Shown piece by piece: positions 35,357 through 46,983 of a DNA stretch of 64,000 bases (position 1 is its first letter; each line of letters starts with the position of its first letter). Under the pieces are notes generated by a model. That model searched no databases. It saw nothing but the letters and a program-made list of their open reading frames with translations, and had not been told where the DNA came from. The DNA lies in NCBI RefSeq assembly GCF_949987515.2, contig NC_082689.1, positions 66,463,746 to 66,527,745 on the forward strand, read 5' to 3'. Origin of the DNA: Delphinus delphis. Its lineage: Eukaryota > Chordata > Mammalia > Artiodactyla > Delphinidae. A program made the translations under genes and the position numbers.

Positions 35357-35945
35357 TGGAGGTTAATTTTATGTGTCAGTTTAACTGGCCACAAGGAGCC
35401 CAGATTGAACATTATTTATGGGTGTATCTGTTAGGGTTCTGGATGAAATTAGCATTTGAATTGGTGGACTCAGTAAAGCAGATTGTCCTCCTCAGAGTGG
35501 GTGGGCAACATTCAATCTGTTGAGAGTCTAAATAGAACAAAAGGTGAAGGAAGAAGGAATTCCTCCCTTTTTTAAAAATGCCTCCCTGCTTGAGCTAAGA
35601 CAGTTTTTCTCATCTTTTTCTGCTCTCAACTGAGATTTTCACTTTTGGCTCCTTTGGTTCTTAGGCCTTAGGACTCAGACTGAAGTACTTCACTGGCTTT
35701 TCTGGGTCTCCAGCTTTACATGTGTGTATAATATTTTTTACATTTATATATTACATATTTTATATTTAAATATATAGTACATTGTATATAAAATATTTAT
35801 ATATTATACTTATACTATATAATTATATGTATTATATATGATATATTATGTAGCTCCTATATATAATATTGTTTTAATAATATGTTATAATAGCGTATAT
35901 ATATGTACACATACATGTTCTGTTTCTCGGAAAAACCCTAATACA
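35357..35945 (+). mobile_element. ancient mammalian LTR-like repeat with AT-rich expansion
   Basis: 'aggttaattttatgtgtcag' (35359), 'ggactcagtaaagcagattg' (35466), 'atagaacaaaaggtgaagg' (35532) and the end 'tgttctgtttctcgg...accctaatac' (35918-35944) follow a familiar old mammalian LTR consensus in order. The family name is uncertain (MLT1-like). Between 'ggtctccagctttacatg' and 'catgttctg' lies a ~200-base TATATA-rich expansion (about 35722-35912) that the consensus has only as a short ATATAT stretch. Confidence 0.6.
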
Positions 35946-36545
35946 GTAGGTAAGTCTTATTTCACTCCGTTACGTTGCAGACATCGATTAAGATTTAATT
36001 TTGCCACTCTTTACCACTTCTCACTCACTCAATTTTTTTAAACATCTGTCCAATTCAAGAAGTAAAGGAAGACTAAGAAGACTAAGAGTCTAGTTTGTAC
36101 AGAAATATTTTATATTTTTCTCGCATCACTTTTTCCCATGTAAAATATCCACTTTGAAGAAATGCAACCAAGCAGACTATTGAAAAAAACAATTTACTTT
36201 ATATAGTTTTAGTCAGGACAGTTTTAAAAAGTTGAGCTCCATATCTAATGTTTCTCTTGTAGCATTATCATTAGGGCATCACAGACCTTCAAGCTAGAAA
36301 AGGTAGAAACTTTTTCACACCATGTTCAAAGACTTCTAATACTGATGAAAAGGGTAGCTTATCACACTAATCTCCATTAGTGTGAACTGACATTTACTAG
36401 TATGTTATCAAATGATAGATGAATAAATAAAGGGGAGATAAAAATTAGGCTGGCAAAAGCGTATAATTTCCATAAACAAAATCTGATAGAATATTTGCCA
36501 TAAACTTTTGAAAAAGGGGGTATTACAAATAATTTAGCAATAGCT
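35946..36545. other. unassigned sequence
   Basis: No recognised gene or repeat. Confidence 0.3.
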
Positions 36546-36745
36546 AAAGTTTATTGAGTACTTTTTATGTGCCAAGCAGTGTGCCAAGCACTTTGCATAG
36601 ATTATCTCATTAAATTACCACAGCAGGCCTGTGAACTAGGTTTTCTTTTTTTCCCTAATAAAGATGAAGAAAATAAAGCTAAAAATCTCTCAGCTGGCAA
36701 AAGATGTTTCTCGAACTCCAACTCAGACCTCAGTTCTCAATGTTT
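36546..36745 (-). mobile_element. MIR SINE
   Basis: 'gtttattgagtactttttat' then 'gtgccaagcactttgcatag' and 'ttatctcattaaattaccac' are the antisense of the 3' part of MIR. 'tctcgaactccaactcagac' (36709) fits the reversed tRNA-like side. Diverged but in the correct order. Confidence 0.75.
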
Positions 36746-39700
36746 GGGTTCTATTTGAATCCTTCTTGAGACTCAGGAGATAGAAACCCTGAGGAAATTA
36801 TTCCAGCAACCTTTAGAATTCATGTGCTTTTTGTTCTCAGCTCTAGGTCTCATCAGTTACGCAAGCCAAAAAAGCAAGATGGAAGTGGGAAAGAAGGATA
36901 ATCTTCAGCTGTGTTTCTCCTTACTACTGTATTTTAGAGCCAGTAATGGGTTTATAATAGATGGAAGGACTAATACAGAAAGACAGGAAAAGAAATAGAA
37001 GCAAGAGTGATTAAAGAAAATAAATCATCAAGAGATTAATGAGCAGGAGAAGAGGGCAGAGTGGTAAAAGAAGAAAAGTACAGAACCCCTGGAATTCTGT
37101 GAAAGTCTCATCTCTTCCTAGAAGATAGTTGTCTGAAAGAGTGCAGCTTTCCATGATCCACTGAACGAGAAGTTTTCATATGTGCTAAAAGCCTCACATG
37201 ATCCTGTTACTGACACTAGAAATACATAAATTCTGATGGGTGGCTCCCTGCTGACAGTAAGGAAAGTATAATCAGGTTGTCCTGACTTCCCTAATCAGAA
37301 GGTGTGCTTTTGTCCTGAAGCAAAAACTCAGCCAACACGATGAAGAACCATTTAGACACGATGACACTCTCCAAACCCTAAGCCAAAGCATGGTTACTTG
37401 GTGCCTATAAAAATGCCCTGATAGGCAGAAGACTGACCATAAACTCCAAATCCTTCTTTGTGGTTCTTATAGTAGCCATTTCACAGTGCTTTTTTCCCCA
37501 AGCTTATCATTATTATTACTACTAATAATGGTAATTATCAGCATAAAATTTTTATTAAAAACTGCATTTGATAAATTCTTAGTTTTATTTTCTGACAAAT
37601 TCACCTCTCAGTGGGGCAAATAACACAAGGTAGAGAACTACAATTAATTAAGTCCAATAACAAATTTTAGAAAGAACTCACTTGGATGGATGATGGGACA
37701 GAGTGGAGAGATCAGAGATGATTAGAATTCTGCAGGCTTCGTTGGGCAGAGAGCCCTGCTACTCATCTGTATAAAGCATGAAGGCTCAACTAGGGAAGGG
37801 CAGGCAAGAGAAGCTTTAATTACTAGAAACAGCCCTCTCCCTTACTGAATGTACTACACTGCAACAAGTTACAGGGACCAGAGTCAAATAAGAAAATTCC
37901 AGCATGGCAAGTAAGAAAAGTGAACTCAGAGTGATGGGGCCTAAAAGATGCTAATTGTTTTATGGATGGAGTGGGCAGAAGATGTTGAAGTCTGGAGAAA
38001 TTTCTGAGTGTTTCCAGGTTCACCTTACAGTGGGGATAAGTACTGTCTGGTAAGATTCTGGAGATGAGAGATGTACTGCACATCTTTTCCCTTGACCCAT
38101 GCTCATCACAGTGTAATGTACCAATTACTTCTAAAGTTACCTCTATCACATTGTATTTCACTGGGAAGGTGCTTTCTTGAGTCAGGCAAATCACTGACTC
38201 ATAGAAGATAAGAGATGTCAGGAATAGAAAGAACATCTAGAAATTAAACGCTACAGAATTAACAACTTTGACACCTAAGCAACACATTGTGTTCCTCCAG
38301 CATCCTGCATCATTGGATAATGCACATAAACCCAGTAGACAGCCAGCACGTTCTTTCCTTGTATTTGTCTACAGTGCGTATCTCTTTGTTCTAAAAATTA
38401 ACTGGCAACAGAGTTCTCTAGGAAGACAAACATTGTTTTAGACATGTAGTCAGTCACTGAGATGCTAAAGTAGAAAGGAGTATTAAAATCAGAGTAGTAG
38501 TTTAAATTGTCCTTTGAAGGAGTCAAGCAACACCACCAAAATCCGAGATAAACAGTGTAAGGTCAGTGTTGGAGGAAGGGGTATAGAGGCCCTTGAATAG
38601 GCCAGTCAGGTATGCTCAGCAACTGCGTGGGTATAATGTCATAACTGTTCTTCAAACCAGCTAGGGTCAGTTAATGACACAGGCTGCGTTGAAGAAAATG
38701 ATCTCAAAGGAAAGTTCTCAGGCTTCAAAGGAGTTTCACCAGTTAGTTGATCTTACTACTTAAGCAGGACCAGTTACCTGGAAAAACATGAATGGAAAGA
38801 GTTTTTCCTGGGGGAGTAAAATCCTGTTAGCCTATTGGAGTCATCAGTACTTCCAAGCCAGCCTGTAGAGCAGAAGTCAAGAGGATTTTTAGGTAAGGAA
38901 GGTTTTGGTTCTAGTCAAGGCTATAGGAAACTCTGGCTTCTTAAGATCAGTAATTGTGACAAACAGTGGGAAAATTAGCAGTTAACCCATCATCAGTAAC
39001 TAGAAAACCCTAGAAATGACCAGGATATATTGATTTAACCAGGATCTTTCAGAGCAAATACTTCATCTAGCCTTCTCCATGTTTTGTGGTCATGTACACA
39101 AGAGGGTCCTATTGTACTGCCAGGAGTGGCGTGAAATTCTCATCTTGATCATTACCTTTTCACCCACTGAGGTCTGTAGAAGATGTGGGAGAAAAATGTC
39201 TGCATATTTGGAGACATTTAACACTTCTCTTTCTTAGATAAAAGGCGAATAGGGACTGAACAAGGAGAAGTTTCCATATACGGCTATGAACATGAAGGGG
39301 CAAAACTGTCAGATACAGCATATTAAACCATTTTTATAGCAAAGATTGAATTCACATTATCATGAACAAAGGGAGCAGATGAAGATGGTGAACCAAAAGT
39401 AAAAGATATGAATGTGGAGATACAAAGTGAACCTATACATGAGGAAGATAAAGCTGTCAGAGGATATCAAATGCTCAGATTCTTTATGTTCCCCAGGAAT
39501 GGTGGGCAGGGTTGTTAGAGAAGTGGACAAAAAGAGGAACAAACACTTGCAGATGAGAGAGTCTAGTGATGATATATAGTATTTAAACAATTATGAAGAA
39601 GGCAGGTGATGTGGAAAGGTGAATAATGCAGAGGAATTGTCAATAGATTCACAAGTAACTCGGGTGAAGAGGAAGGACTCAAATCTCTAAGTTCTACCTG

Positions 39701-41997
39701 CTTTTACCATTATGCTTTTGGTCAATATAATAGAGAACTTAATAATAGCTATATGACAATGGAAAGAGCTTCTTGGAGACAGGAATTTCTCTGAGTTCCA
39801 CAGAATTTGAACATCTGTCAGAAATGTTGTCAAATGGATTTTTGTACTGATGTAGGAATAGCTGGTTTCTATAACCACTTTGGCTCTTAAATAACAAGAC
39901 ATTGTTACCGGGGCATATATCTAAACACCTCTCTTGTTTCAGAGATCAGGAAACCAATTTATACCGCAGATTTACATTTCAGAAAAGACAGATGACTAAA
40001 CAAAGATATCACTTCAAGAGAGAACTAGAAGCCCTCTCACCTACCTCATCCCCCAACCAGTTTCCTTTCCACTAAACCAAACAGTCCTTCACCATGGAAA
40101 GGATGTGCAGTTCCTCATGAGAATTATAGCAAAAGTGGTCTCATTTCTTTTTGCTGCTCCATGTGGAAGCATTCTATGTATTTCCAAAAGAGAATGCAAC
40201 TACGAAGAGCTGAATTTAGGAAGTGAGTCTGACATTTTTCAAACTCCAGGGTAGCAGAGACAATTCTCTGTGTTCACCAAACCATTTCATTTTCTTCTTT
40301 AACACACAACTAAGCTACAGTTCTCAGTTCCCTGGCAGTTTATAGCACAATGTGATTATAACCAAAACAAAGTAAGCAAGAGTGATGTTCATCTCTTACA
40401 GGCCTGGCCCCTCAATCTTGTCATGTGATCCTTGACAAACTCTTTTATTCCTTGTATCCTGGCCAGGTCCAGAGGATCCAGTGGAGGATTCTGAAGAGCC
40501 ATTAGATAAATGGAATTTGGTCTTGGGCCATCAATTAGAGTAGTGCCAATCAGGAAATAGAGAATGGTGAGGAAAATCATAGAGCAAGACATGCCTCAAA
40601 GCATGTGGTATTGACTAAGAAATCAGAATCAAAGAATCTGTTGGCATGGTCCAGTGTTGCTTGAAGTGTGTTTCCTAGAATTTTAGTTTTTCAAGATGCT
40701 AATAGATTTCTCCCCCAAAAGGGAAGGTAGTTTCTAGGGTCAAAAATAGTTTAAGTAATGTTGAGTATAATAAGGTATAAGCTGAGATAGTATAACAAAG
40801 TTATATGCTGGTTCAAACAGGACAGAAAATTGTCTCTCCCATAAGAATCTAGAGTATGAAAGCAGGCTCTACATTGTAAGGTCATCAGGGACCCATTCTG
40901 CTGTTCTGTTCTCCCCTAGGGTATTGTCCTCATCCTCATGTTGAGGTTGGTTGACACTCATGTCCACATTCTGGCCCATGGGAAGAAGTGAGGAAGTGGA
41001 GAATGAGCAAATGCAGAAGTTGTACATATACCCCTCAGTTACAATCCACTGGCAAGAACTCAATTGCATCGCCATGTCTAATTTCAATGCAAGGTGTTGG
41101 GTGGCCACATTCCCAGGTTAAACTCTATTATTATGGCAAAAGGCAAGAAAATATTTGTGGGGGAGGGGAAACTAGCAGTCTATCACACTGGATTAAAAAT
41201 ATTAAAGAAATTATTTCTTTACTAAAGTATTTCTCAAGATACTTAAAGCAGTAATGTCCATTATGATTCTTTAATAGAGATTTTAATAAGAATTTGCCAT
41301 AACATTGGACTACAAAACCCATTTTTCCTTGGACCATCTCTGGGGATAGTATTCTATAGAACATACAATCAGAAACATTGGCCTATCAAGCTCCTCTAGC
41401 TATAAAAGCAGGGACCAATCTAGCTCACTTGCCCTGAAGGGATAAAAAGATCTCTGCAAGAGACTACTACTCTAATCCTCCATCCTCACTTCTAAAGTTC
41501 TATTGGAATAAACTAATGATGTGGAACCTAACATAATAGTTTTTACCCATAGATTCCAAAAGAAAGAAAAACACAAATCAGAATAACTGCAGATAATTTA
41601 TCTCTCAAATTTGTGTATGTGCTTGGAAATAGCATAAAAGGCTTTCTTCAATTGAATTTTTTGAAGGAGAAAAATGTTTTACCCACACATTAAAAAATTA
41701 TCCACAGACTACAGTCTGTATTTTTAACACTTGTTAGCTAGGAGTCATCCAGCCTTATAAGTTTAGAACACAGTACCAGCAAAGAAGGCTTAAAATATAA
41801 GAGTGGGAGATTTGCTATCGGGACAAATTTAATGGCAGTTGTGGTTACACCAACAAAGCTCAGGTTTTCTGCCATGTGCCAATAATTCCAGGTTTCTCTC
41901 CTGGTTCTCCATCTAGCACTCTGATTGCTCTTTTGCTTTCCTCCTACTGTCTGATCAGACACAGTATTTTAACTGTAAAGAGAATTATGGTTAATTT
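36746..41997. other. 5.2 kb of mostly unique, gene-free DNA
   Basis: The longest part of the window without a clear repeat. Two minus-strand frames with hydrophobic N-terminal starts lie inside (37823-38236 and 40389-40592) and are listed as findings. A fragment near 41000-41160 with 'cactggcaagaactcaattg' resembles an old mammalian repeat, but I could not assign it. A TATA-like 'ctataaaagc' at 41400 has no supporting gene. Confidence 0.35.
40389..40592 (-). other. short open frame with signal peptide-like start, significance unknown
   Basis: A 67-codon minus-strand frame in apparently single-copy DNA. Its first ~20 residues (MSCSMIFLTILYFLIGTTL) look like a secretion signal, followed by a polar segment with NPPLDPLDLARIQGIKEFVK. 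Near its end the minus strand reads CCT|GTAAGAG, a good splice-donor match (GT at 40399-40398), so the frame could be a first coding exon rather than a complete gene. The start has G at -3. I do not recognise the protein and see no partner exon. A chance frame is the more likely explanation. Confidence 0.15.
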
Positions 41998-42040
41998 GTG
42001 AATAATGATAATGGGCTAAAAGTTGCAAATGGTTACTTTT

Positions 42041-42241
42041 TTTTTTTTGCGGTACGCGGGCTTCTCACTGCTGTGGCCTCTCCCGTTGCGGAGCACAGGC
42101 TCCGGACGCGCAGGCTCAGCGGCCATGGCTCACAGGCCCAGCCGCTCCGCGGCATGTGGGATCCTCCCGGACCGGGGCACATACCCGCGTCCCCTGCATC
42201 GGCAGGCGGACTCTCAACCACTGTGCCACCAGGGAAGCCCA
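42041..42241 (-). mobile_element. CHR-type SINE, short form
   Basis: The element is reversed: T tail, GCGGTACGCGGGC, ending in CCACCAGGGAAGCCC. The duplication CAAATGGTTACTTTT is perfect at 42026-42040 and 42242-42256. CpGs are conserved and the tail is pure, so it is young. Confidence 0.95.
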
Positions 42242-42509
42242 CAAATGGTTACTTTTTTATATAATTTAATGTGAATCTGAGATTGTCTCCATAATAGTAT
42301 GAGTCCCATTAACTTTCATTCAGAGAGCCTTTCTTAAGAGGGAAGAAAGTTAGATTTACAGTTAGCATGTTGGTAATAGAATTATGGGATTGGGTCTCAA
42401 GTGTGAACAGCATTATTTTGAAGCAGAAAAATACTGCATGCCTCTGTTCTAATCATAAGCAATTGTGTTTCTCGATAATTTTTACTAAGCACAGAACTAA
42501 TCATAACTG

Positions 42510-42870
42510 TCCCTTGCTAGAAAATATTCAGTGGCTCACTACTGTCCAGGGATGAAGTTCCAGCCCCTAAGGATGGCAAGCAAGATCTTTTTATGATGGG
42601 ATTTATGCCTGCCTTACCTCTGCAGCCTTACCGCCTCCTCTTCTCTGCCATGTACCATTAGCTTCTATATTACTGGATATTCCCAATAACAATATACATT
42701 TTCATGTCTCTGTTCCCTCCTGCACATTGTTACCTCCACTGAGAACTTTCTTTGTTTTCCATCATCTGCCTGGTAATCTACTAATCTTGTAAAGCTCAGG
42801 TTCTGTGCAGACCTGGCCAACCATCTAAAGTAGATTCATCACTCCCTTCTCCCTTGTCTTAGATACAGTA
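42510..42870 (+). mobile_element. L2-like fragment
   Basis: 'attcagtggctcactactgt' (42526), 'gggatgaagttccagcccc' (42549) and 'ttgtaaagctcaggttctg' (42787) follow the L2 3' region. No frame. The edges are approximate. Confidence 0.6.
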
Positions 42871-43414
42871 TTATAGCTCTATCACCCAATTCACATGGTT
42901 GTTATATATAAAGACCAATCAAATGAAGTTGGGAAATCACTTCTGAAACAACAAACTGCTACAAAATTACTTTGAAATTATCAGTAGGCAGTGCTGGATA
43001 ACAATCCCAGGAGAACCTTTGAGCTTCTTTGTTTTTCTCCCTTGGCACTGACATAAGGTGCTGTCACACAGTAATATCATATTTATTTAATTTTGTCGTT
43101 TCGGTCCCTCCCCTTAGTCTGTCTCTGGGAACACAAAGGCAGACTGCTAATCAGAAGAGTCCCAGCTGGAATGAAATTGACAGTGTGGGTGCTGAACAAA
43201 GTGTTATTAACACTGTGGGCAGAAGCAAAGGATCAGAGAAATGCTTTCTTTCTAGAAATAGCTCCCTGGGCTCTCCTGCTCTCCTCCACCTCCTTTGCAC
43301 CTCTAGGTATGTTATTCATGTGGACTTAAAAAGACAGGATAAAAAATTCAGACCTACCCTGTCTCTTTAAATAAAGGTAATACCAAATGTCTGAGCATAT
43401 CCAGACCATTGTGT

Positions 43415-43680
43415 AGACCCATTCAATTGGACAAACATTTGTTAGCAGGCCCCATGTTAGGTGCTAGGGACACAAAGATGAACAAGGCAAAATCTCTGCC
43501 TCAAGTAGCTCACCTTCTAATAGATGAGAGAAAAATGAAACCAAAATTAGCACAGAGTGGGATACATTTCATAATACAGGCAAGCATAACAGATGACATA
43601 GCTAATAAATCTTCCCAGGTTGGAAGCAAGAAGGAGATCAAGAAAGATTTCTCAGGTGAAAAACCAACAAAATATATTTA
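43415..43680 (-). mobile_element. L2 3' end
   Basis: 'cattcaattggacaaacatt' (43420), 'aggtgctagggacacaaaga' (43460) and 'cctcaagtagctcacc' (43499) are the reversed L2 3' terminus in the expected order. It is truncated after about 260 bases. Confidence 0.65.
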
Positions 43681-45194
43681 CCAGTATACTTATACAACTT
43701 TCCACCAAAACCTATTTTGGTTTTTTTGCCCAGCCCGTTAGAGTATACGCTCTATGAATTTATCACTTGGTCAAATAGCTTCTAAATTGAAATAGCTTCT
43801 ATAACCTATATTTTAAATTACCAGTTAAAGCACTTTTCTCTCTTGCTTTCCATCCAGTCTGAATTTTCGATAAACTTGATGTTTATTTAAGCATAACATA
43901 AACTTGATGTTTATTTAAACTTGATGTTATATTTAAACTACTACTCTGCATATTTGTTTTCTTACTAAGAATTTCTTTTCTAGTCAAACATTTTCAACTT
44001 TATAGCACTCAATGTCATAATCAATTTTTTACAAGTTAAATTTCATTTTACGCTGATTTCAATTTTAAGTTACTTCTATACTCTATTTCTTTCATTTCTG
44101 CATCTATAAAACTATTAACACTTTTTAGTCCTTTGAACAGGCTGGAGACTCACTTATGAACACAGAGGATCATGTTAAGTCCCACTCGTAAATTCAGTAA
44201 GTCCGTTCCAGATAGACATTGCAAGGTCAAAGCCAGAACTAAGCCAGGATCAGACCTTGAACAAAAGTCTATTTTATGAGCAATTTTGACTAGATTCTTA
44301 AGCTTCTTATGTATTTCAAGGAATCCTGAAGCATCCTTCTTTAGAACTGATTCGATAAAAATGATTTATCTCCACTGAAACCCATAGCAAACAGATAGGA
44401 AATTGGAAATAAACCTCATGCTTATGAAAATTTTAAGGGGAAAGTTGATTAGATAAAACCCAAATGGAAACCAAAATCCCCAGAAAAAAGTCCTCAAAAA
44501 AGTAAAGGATGATCCTCATGTTGCTGCTGTCATTTGGATAGCTGTCTTATGTGCATGCATATAAGGTTGTCTGATAGCAAATTTCATGATTAATTTCAAT
44601 ATTAAAACCCTGCTTTTGTTTGAGTTTGGTCATCAATGAAATGAACAAAACCTCTTTGGCTATGCACTAGACTTGCTTCAACTAGTAGGAAACATGAGAA
44701 AACATAGTAAGCCATTGCTTTTAAAGAAGAAAGCAATGAGGTTAAAAACAGAATGAATGCCAACAATCACAGTGTGTCTCCAAGAGTAAAGAGCTGATTT
44801 AATATCTTCTCTTTTATAACAAGCACAAGTAAATAGTTCTAACTCATGCTTTAATTAATCAGATTAATGTAAGCACTAGTTGGATGGAATAAGTGTTTAT
44901 CTTTTCCATTCTTGTGTGTTGTTATTTGCTTATTGGTGTCTCAGCTCCATTTCAGATAGCTTAGAGGGATAATTCTGCTTATTCAAGCATGCTGGCAGAG
45001 CTGGTTTCAACAAGAAATATCTCTGCATCTCAGAGTATGGCTCAAAGGTATCTGCAGAGAAAATACCATTTCTATTAAATCAGGCAAGAACATTTGTCCC
45101 AAAGAGGTGAATCAAAAAGAAATTTTTTATAAAGCTCAGACCGAATGTTTTAAGAGACTATTTTCTTATGCCATGCTATTCTTTATGGTAGAAC
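43681..45194. other. unassigned unique-looking sequence
   Basis: A small imperfect tandem 'aacttgatgtttatttaa' occurs two to three times at 43873-43937. The part at 44500-45120 lacks repeat signatures and is rich in homeodomain-type TAAT motifs. No gene was found. Confidence 0.35.
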
Positions 45195-45399
45195 ACCTTC
45201 ACCATCTCTCTTTCATCCTTTCTTTTCATCTTTTCTCTTCCATCCTCCTCCTAAGGGTCGACTCCACAGTTACCTTTTTCTGAACCTGTCCTGACTACCT
45301 CAGCCCACATCGCCTCTTTTTTATAAACAGTGCATTTTTTGCATTGATTCTGACACTTAATAGTAGAACAAGTATATGGTCAATATTTTGATGTATGCC

Positions 45400-45605
45400 T
45401 AGGCTAGGAAAAGTGTGGGCTTTGGTGCAAGACAAGCCTTGGGTGAAATCTCAGTGAAATCTCAAATATTTACTTAACCTTTCTACTATCATTTAGCTCC
45501 TCTGTGATATCCACCTGTAACTACCTAGTAAGATTGTGAGTATTTAGCTAAAAAAAAAAGTAGTATACTTAGCACAGTGTAGACATTCTATAAATGTTAT
45601 TATGG
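45400..45605 (+). mobile_element. MIR SINE
   Basis: 'gtgtgggctttggtgcaaga' (45412), 'aaatatttacttaacctttc' (45463), 'agtaagattgtgag' (45528) and 'gcacagtgtagacattctat' (45572) follow MIR from core to 3' end. A small internal duplication (GTGAAATCTCA twice at about 45438-45461) is present. Confidence 0.7.
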
Positions 45606-45794
45606 TATTTATACAAATGATACATAGACTATGATAAAGAAGGTCTATTCACATTAACTATATTTTTGGCTAGAGAAAGAAATACATTTTTAGCAAAACT
45701 GGGATCAAAATCTATTCATTTCTGAGTTCTCCAGCAAGACTACATCCTAAATATTCCCAAATAGACCCTTCTGAAATATTAACAGATTCATTTA

Positions 45795-46033
45795 CAGTTG
45801 ACCCTTGAACAACACGGGTTTGAACTGCATGGGTCCACTTAGGAACAGAATTTTTCAACAAATATGTACTGCAATACCGCACAGTCCCTGGTTGGTCGAA
45901 TCCACAAATGTGGAATTGGGAATACAGAGGGCAGGAGGACCGACTGTAAAGTTATGTGGGAAGTTTTGACTGCAGGGAGGATTGGCACCCCTACTGCCCC
46001 CCACCCCACCCCATGCTATTCAAGGGTCAACTG
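45795..46033. mobile_element. Tigger/MER2-type DNA transposon relic (239 bases)
   Basis: Termini: CAGTTGACCCTTGAACAACA at the left and TTCAAGGGTCAACTG at the right, inverted repeats of the pogo/Tigger group. TA is duplicated on both sides (45793-45794 and 46034-46035). Inside, 'gggtttgaactgcatggg' and 'ttgactgcagggaggattgg' match the MER2/Tigger2-type ends. The transposase gene is absent, so this is a non-autonomous internal-deletion derivative. Confidence 0.9.
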
Positions 46034-46574
46034 TACTTGCCTCTTACTCAAAAGACTATCTAATGCTTTAAAACGAAAACAAAATACATACAGGAAAATC
46101 AAAGTTTGCCACATCCTCACTCTTCATTGCTTCATACAATTTCATTTCCATATCCCAGATTCTCTCTTTCCCTTTAATAAGATCACTTTCCTCATTTCAG
46201 ATATTCAGTCCTCTCCTAATCATTTACTTGTTTCCTAAAGAACAAATATAGAAGATGGTTTCTAAGAATTCAGTCTCACAGTTTGTGAACAACTGAAGAA
46301 TTGTTCTTCAGACTGCCTTCTTTTATAACAGATAAATCTTTATGGAATAAAGTTGTCTGTTTCATGAATAAAAAATTTAGGAACCACACACAAAACATGG
46401 TGATATATATGGATGAAGTTACATACACATACATACAATCACAAATAAACTATATATATTCTGTAATCCCAATGAGAACTAATAAGGTCCTACTAAGGCA
46501 GAGGCAACAGAATGGAAACAAAAGTAGAAAAGAGACATTAAAATTTTATAATGTACAATATTTAAAAACAAGAT

Positions 46575-46983
46575 AAGAGTGCCAAGAAAATTCACCGGTC
46601 TTTTCAACAAATGATGCTATCCACATACAAAATGATGATATCCACATACAAAAGAATGAGGTTGGACCCCTTCCTTACACCACATAGAAGAATTAAGTCA
46701 AAATGGATTATAAACCTAAATTTAAGAACTAAAATTATAAAACTCTTAGAAAAAATCATAGAAGTAAACCTTCATTACCTTGAGTTAGGCAATAATTTCT
46801 TAGATATACACAAAAAACCATGTGACAAAGGAATACAAATAAATTCAAATTTATCAGAGTTAAAAACCTTTGTTCTTCAAAGAATACCATCAAGAAAATG
46901 AAAACACAACCCACAGAATGGAAAATATTTGAAAGTCATAGATCTAACAAGGAATTTGTATCTAGTATAAGTAAAGAATTTTT
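46575..46983 (+). mobile_element. old L1M fragment, left half of a split element
   Basis: ORF2 C-terminal wording ('cttttcaacaaatgatgc', 'aaaagaatgaggttggaccc', 'aaatggattataaacctaaa') is interrupted at 46983 by the full-length L1 and resumes at 53874. A local near-duplication of 'gatgctatccacatacaaaa' sits at 46614-46650. A 96-codon frame (46611-46901) is a decayed ORF2 piece. Confidence 0.85.

Noticed and set aside
41396..41412. Core promoter (CTATAAAAGC)
   Set aside because: A lone TATA-like match in AT-rich DNA with no coding sequence, CpG island or exon downstream.
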